Position numbers and translations under genes: made by a program. Below the pieces are notes generated by a model that worked only from the letters and a program-made list of their open reading frames with translations, was not told the origin of the DNA and made no database searches. DNA of 10,665 bases from CAZYMF01 sp964648215 (GTDB lineage: Bacteria > Desulfobacterota > Binatia > HRBIN30 > JACQVA1): assembly GCA_964648215.1 (NCBI GenBank), contig CAZYMF010000167.1:1-10665 (forward strand), written 5' to 3'. Every line of letters starts with the position of its first letter. The first letter of the stretch is position 1. This document shows, piece by piece, positions 7,769 through 10,665 of this stretch.

Positions 7769-8118
7769 TCAGGCCCGTCGCACCGGCAGTCGCCGCACCT
7801 TGCCGGCCGGCGACTCCGTGATCTCGGCGTACAGCTGCTCGTCGAGACCAGAACCTCGATCGCGTACACAAGGCGGCGCAGATGGTTCTGCAATATGCTC
7901 CGCGAGCGCTCGCTGTCGATCGGGCTGCAGGAATACGTCCCACTGTTCCGAGTCGTCGATCTCTTCCAGAATCGCGGTCAGCGCCTCCAGGCCCGCCTGG
8001 GCACGGCCCCCGGATCGAATGAGGGCCTGGCTTTCCCGGCCAGGTGGTGGCGCTTCGCGTGGTGATGCCGCACCACGGCAAGCTCTCCGACCGCCCGATG
8101 ACCTGGAACGCCCGGCAT
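7769..8118 (-). pseudogene. Hypothetical element gene remnant with three frameshifts
   Basis: I do not recognise the product. G/C-ending codons move between frames along this strand, and joining the high-GC3 pieces gives one plausible protein of about 115 residues. It starts at ATG 8118 (MPGVPGHRAVGELAVVRHHH), continues to LAGKA, shifts to QALIRSGGRAQAGLEALTAI and EEIDDSEQWDVFLQP (to AEHI), shifts again to QNHLRRLVYAIEVLV, then returns to DEQLYAEITESPAGKVRRL and ends at TGA 7769. The first change needs one base added near 8032-8036. The other two (an extra base after AEHI and an extra TC before DEQ) add up to three, so they compensate. The product would be helical, acidic in the middle and basic at the end. 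It is divergent from the 8187-10209 run and is probably an old accessory gene of the element. Confidence 0.5.
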
Positions 8119-8186
8119 GTGCTGGTCTATTCGTGCTGACCATCTGCGGGGTGTTCCCTGGACTCGGCTACGCGCTGGCGCTCAGC

Positions 8187-8441
8187 ATGAGGTTCCCGGA
8201 GTGCCGCGCGTGCGGCGCTCGCCGCGCGATGATTCCCATGACTTCGCCCCGAGCTCGTGCGCTTCTCCGTTCGGGGGCTGCGGCGCCGGCAGCAACCGGA
8301 TCCCGGCCAGAACAGCGGCAGCCGACTCGCAGTGGTAGTGGCGGCCGGCAGCTGCTGAGCTTCTCCGCCGTAGTGATCGGCGTTTTCCTTGGGCTCCTCT
8401 TCGCGATCGGAGTCATGACGAGGGTGTTTTCTGGTCATTGA
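8187..8441 (+). CDS. Small CxxC and single-transmembrane hypothetical protein, 84 aa
   Basis: Starting at ATG 8187, this frame begins MRFPECRACGARRAMIPM, with one CxxC pair (residues 6 and 9). It continues through a basic, Ala/Gly-rich linker and ends in a clear membrane segment (LLSFSAVVIGVFLGLLFAIG, about residues 55-74) and a short basic tail. Its TGA (8439-8441) overlaps the TTG start of the HTH gene, which suggests coupling. A single CxxC is too little to call a zinc ribbon. No strong Shine-Dalgarno is visible and the opposite strand is also open here, so this may be a chance ORF. If real, it is the first gene of the run leading to the integrase. Confidence 0.35.
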   Translation: MRFPECRACGARRAMIPMTSPRARALLRSGAAAPAATGSRPEQRQPTRSGSGGRQLLSFSAVVIGVFLGLLFAIGVMTRVFSGH

Positions 8442-8866
8442 CAGTTGCGCCGCGGCTAGGGTCGCTCCCGAAAGCCCGCATCCACGATGGGCCGCCGCGG
8501 CGCTTCTCCTCGTGGGCACCGGCCGCACCGTCCGCGCCTGCCCCGACGGCTCAGACCGACGCGCGCCCGTACCTGTCGGTGGAGCAGCTGGCCGATCTCA
8601 CGCCCCGGTCGCCGGATGCGATCGACAAGATGGTCCGCCGCAGGGTCCTGAAGCGCGGCGTGCACTACTTCCAGCCCCTCGGGCGGCGGACGAAGCTGAT
8701 CTTCAAGTGGGCGGCCATCGCCGCGCTGATCGAGGGCCGGCCGGTTCCCGGCGAGACTGTGACCGTGGTAGACAGAACGAACGCGGGCGGCGGAACAAGC
8801 CGCGCGCCCGCACGAGTGATCGATGTCGAGAAGGCGGAGACAGACCTACAGCGGTTGCTCGCTTGA
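8438..8866 (+). CDS. Helix-turn-helix (excisionase-like) DNA-binding protein
   Basis: This 142-residue protein has a Pro/Ala-rich N-terminus (about 1-43) and a winged-helix-like core at 44-100: YLSVEQLADLTPRSPDAIDK, a recognition part KMVRRRVLKRGVHY, and a wing FQPLGRRTKLIFKW that ends in AAIAALIEG. The 'sveqlAdlt..spdaI.k' and 'GRR.k.iFkw.ai..lie' pattern is typical of helix-turn-helix proteins next to Arm-type integrases, where they act as excisionases or directionality factors. The only start upstream of the core in this frame is TTG 8438, just inside the preceding stop. The 3' end overlaps the integrase start by 44 bases, so the two should be co-translated. It is open and has high GC3. 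Its role in excision is inferred from neighbourhood. Confidence 0.75.
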   Translation: MTVAPRLGSLPKARIHDGPPRRFSSWAPAAPSAPAPTAQTDARPYLSVEQLADLTPRSPDAIDKMVRRRVLKRGVHYFQPLGRRTKLIFKWAAIAALIEGRPVPGETVTVVDRTNAGGGTSRAPARVIDVEKAETDLQRLLA

Positions 8867-10209
8867 GGCGCACCGCGGCTCCCTGCGGCTTCGCTTCCGT
8901 GCCGTGCTCCCGGACGGCACCGTGAAGCACGTAGCGCGCGCCACAGGCTACGAGGACACGCCGGACAACCGAGACCCTTCTCCGGCCGCTGGCGAAGCTT
9001 GTAGGGGCCGCTATCGAGGCTAAACGCACCCTCGAGCAGATCGACGCGATCCTCTCGGAAGCCATCCGCCGGCCCCCCGCCCGCGATCCTGTCCCGGCCG
9101 CCCCGGAGGCGGCACCGGCGGCCGGGCCGACGGTGGGCGAATACTTCGCCCTCTGGATCGAAGAGCAGGTCCCGCTGGTGCGTAAGGCGCAGCTCCGGGA
9201 CTACAGGCGCCACCTAGGGCGTTACGTCCTCCCCGTGCTCCGGAAGGTCCTCCTCGCCGACCTCAAGGCGAGTGACGTCCGCGGGCTCCAGAGTGAGCTG
9301 CTCTCACAGGGCCTGTCGGTTAAGTACGTGCGCAACATCATCACCGGGAGCTTCCGCCCCATGATCCAGCAGGCGCGCGTCGACGAGCTGGTGGTTCGGG
9401 ACGTCTTCGCCGGCCTGAAGTGGCCGAAGTGGAACCCGCCCCCGCCCGATCCGTTCACGATCGAGGAGGTCCGCCGGGTCATCGAGTGGTTCCGGACCAA
9501 GCGGTTCGGCTTCCACCCGGGAACCGGTTCGATGAACATGCGCTTCCTGGTGCACCCGCCCTTCCACGTCCTCGTCCACCTGCTGTTCTGGACCGGGCTC
9601 CGCCCGAGCGAAGCCGCGGGGCTCCAGTGGCAGGACATCGACCTTGCTGGCCGGCGGCTTCACGTTCGCCGCTCGCGGCATCTGCGCGAGTACGGCGATC
9701 CGAAGACGGCCAGCGCCCGGCGGACCGTGGAGCTCTTCGACACCACGGTGGATCTCCTGGCAGCGATTCAGCCGCTGCGGGTCACGCCGGAGATGCCTGT
9801 GTTCACCAACACCAGCGGCAGGCCGATCGAGCCGAACTCGTTCCTGCGACACTGGCACGCCTGCCTGAGGGCCCTCGGCCTCCGCCAGCGCGGCCTGTAC
9901 TGCACCAAGGACACGTTCGTCACCAACGCGCTGACCCAGGGCGTTCGGATCGCCTGGCTGGAGGCGCAGACGGGCGTGAACTACACCACCCTGCGGAAGC
10001 ACTACGGCCGGTGGATGCCGGGCGAGAGCCGCAGCGAGCTGGACACCTTCGCCGACCTCGAGCCCGGGCTCTTCGGAGGGGAACAGGGGAAATTGTCCCC
10101 CGCCTCAAGAGGCCATGGGGGACAATTTCCGAAAAAGCCCCGTTCCGCCTACTCGGGGAAAGTGCGAGAGGGGGGACTCGAACCCCCACGGTTGCCCACT
10201 GGATCCTAA
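8823..10209 (+). CDS. int: Arm-domain tyrosine integrase (site-specific recombinase), frameshifted near its 5' end
   Basis: The enzyme would insert and excise the element at tRNA-Leu. ATG 8823 opens an N-terminal Arm-like DNA-binding domain (RQTYSGCSLEAHRGSLRLRF, then VKHVARATGYEDTPDN). The rest of the protein, from ETLLRPLAKLVGAAI onward, is one frame over. One extra C at 8969-8970 explains this. Joined, it gives 461 residues: Arm domain about 1-49, core-binding domain about 104-200, catalytic domain about 205-400. Visible catalytic positions are Arg260 (TGLRPSEAAGL), Lys294 (DPKTASARRT) and Tyr394 (LRKHYGRW). The usual HxxR box reads Y359-C-T-K362-D-T-F and the box III position reads GVN. 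If the frameshift is real, an internal start such as GTG 9133 would yield a protein without the Arm domain. The C-terminal tail runs 47 bases into the antisense tRNA-Leu, which supplies the TAA stop. Confidence 0.85.
10088..10130. repeat. Perfect 14-bp inverted repeat near the element end
   Basis: GGAAATTGTCCCCC (10088-10101) and its exact reverse complement (10117-10130) flank 15 bases whose own GCCTC/GAGGC can pair, giving a long hairpin. It lies in the last codons of the integrase, about 30 bases from the tRNA 3' end. It could be an integrase binding site, the relic of an insertion sequence end, or a transcription barrier between the converging integrase and tRNA genes. Confidence 0.7.
10132..10158 (-). 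terminator. Rho-independent terminator of tRNA-Leu
   Basis: On the minus strand, just past the tRNA 3' end, CCCCG (10158-10154) pairs with CGGGG (10142-10138) around an 11-base loop, followed by C and five T (10136-10132). The position and T run fit an intrinsic terminator for the tRNA transcript. The stem is only five base pairs, so it may be weak. Confidence 0.55.
10163..10190. other. Probable element attachment site (tRNA-Leu 3' end)
   Basis: Tyrosine integrases commonly use the T arm and acceptor part of a tRNA gene as attachment site, so that integration restores the gene. Here the integrase converges on exactly this end. I found no second copy of the T-arm motif GGGGACTCGAAC elsewhere in the window, so the far attachment site is outside it or lost. 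The limits given are an inference. Confidence 0.45.
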
Positions 10210-10242
10210 GTCCAGCGCGTCTGCCAGTTCCGCCACTCTCGC
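10163..10242 (-). tRNA. tRNA-Leu (anticodon UAG)
   Basis: The minus strand from 10242 reads GCGAGAG, TG, then a D arm with GGCAGAC, the anticodon arm CTGGA-CTTAGGA-TCCAG with TAG at 10208-10206, a variable arm built on GGGCAACC, the T arm GGGGG-TTCGAGT-CCCCC, and CTCTCGC pairing all seven acceptor bases, with A as discriminator. The long variable arm and anticodon make it a class II leucine tRNA reading CUA. At 80 bases it is slightly short because the variable arm is small. CCA is not encoded; the next bases are CTT. Its 3' end faces the integrase. Confidence 0.93.
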
Positions 10243-10462
10243 ATCAGCCGAGGCTTGCGCCGTCTGCAAGATCGTCCCTCGACTAGCAGTCGGTTGGGCT
10301 CGATCGCAAGACGGGGCGAGCGCTCAGCCTCTCGCGTTGCCCCCGGCCGTCGCTCGCAGTGCTCGTGCAGCAACCTCGTATACGGAGAAGTACCGCGCAC
10401 GCCTTCTCTCGCTTTTTCTAAGTACTGCCTTTCGGAAATGCGAGAACGTATCTTGATGGGCT
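10243..10462. other. Non-coding stretch upstream of tRNA-Leu
   Basis: I see no supported gene here. The open frames on both strands lack family-like sequence. The tRNA promoter should lie in its first 60 bases; TTGCGA and TAGTCG at 18-base spacing on the minus strand is a weak possibility. Confidence 0.4.
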
Positions 10463-10612
10463 TCCTCTCCCGGATGGGAGAGGACCGAGGTGAGGGGAAT
10501 TGAACGATGCCGGAGGCCACAATGTCCGATCTCGATCACCGGATGAAGAGACCAACGAGGTTCGGCTTTGCCGCTCAATTTCATCCCCCTCATCCTGACC
10601 TTCTCCCATCCG
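10463..10612. repeat. REP/MITE-like inverted repeat element
   Basis: A 9-bp perfect stem TCCTCTCCC/GGGAGAGGA with loop GGAT lies at 10463-10484 and is followed by CCGAGGTGAGGGG. About 90 bases on, at 10577-10612, a diverged copy occurs in reverse (CGGATGGGAGA, ATGAGGGGG when read on the minus strand). The CTCTCCC-GGATGGGAGAG core with a G/A-rich tail is a pattern seen in many proteobacterial intergenic repeats. The paired, inverted copies with about 70 bases between them resemble a small non-autonomous element. Confidence 0.6.
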
Positions 10613-10665
10613 AGCCTGTCGATTTTCTCGGTCGTTCACGATGACCGCGCTCGGGCAATGCGGTA

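Noticed and set aside
7410..8441. Plus-strand 343-codon ORF
   Set aside because: Its first 250 codons read as Arg/Ser/Pro-rich shadow sequence over minus-strand coding remnants; only the last 84 codons are plausible and are listed separately.
9304..10002. Minus-strand 232-codon ORF
   Set aside because: It is the antisense shadow of the integrase, which has clear catalytic motifs on the plus strand.

Overview
The window looks like chromosome from a GC-rich, uncultured Gram-negative bacterium, carrying one arm of a decaying integrative element next to a tRNA gene. The two large left-hand genes encode exported proteins. One has Asp-box propeller repeats, Cys-rich inserts and thrombospondin type 3 calcium loops. 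The other has a propeller-like body, a dockerin-like pair of EF-hands and a Thr/Pro tail. This style is common in deltaproteobacterial and Binatota-like genomes, but I infer the taxon only from protein style and hold it weakly.

Layout. (1) 1-3420, minus: a very long secreted protein gene that runs off the left edge and has one apparent 1-nt frameshift in a C5 run at 1899-1903. (2) 3421-3591: a divergent intergenic region. (3) 3592-5025, plus: the secreted propeller/EF-hand protein. (4) 5026-5893, plus: a 5'-truncated, multiply frameshifted serine recombinase remnant, then two small overlapping ORFs, the second a ribbon-helix-helix-like protein. (5) 6181-7642, minus: a visibly less GC-rich block holding a truncated ORF, a 72-aa protein of unknown family and a membrane-anchored GAF-like protein. 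(6) 7769-8118, minus: an ORF remnant with three frameshifts. (7) 8187-10209, plus: a small CxxC/transmembrane ORF, a helix-turn-helix (excisionase-like) protein and a tyrosine integrase, all overlapping. (8) 10163-10242, minus: tRNA-Leu(UAG), into which the integrase frame runs. (9) 10243-10665: no gene, but a REP/MITE-like inverted repeat.

How it fits together. The integrase converges on the 3' end of tRNA-Leu, the classical arrangement for a tRNA-targeting element, so 5026-10163 is best read as one arm of such an island. The recombination genes are worn: several frameshifts in the serine recombinase and the 7769-8118 remnant, one in the integrase. The internal 72-aa plus TM-GAF pair is open, has a plausible promoter and differs in base composition, so it looks like cargo acquired separately. 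Its function is unknown. It is the best candidate here for something undescribed, but nothing in the sequence proves a defence or signalling role. Homopolymer-associated frameshifts could be assembly errors and should be checked against reads.
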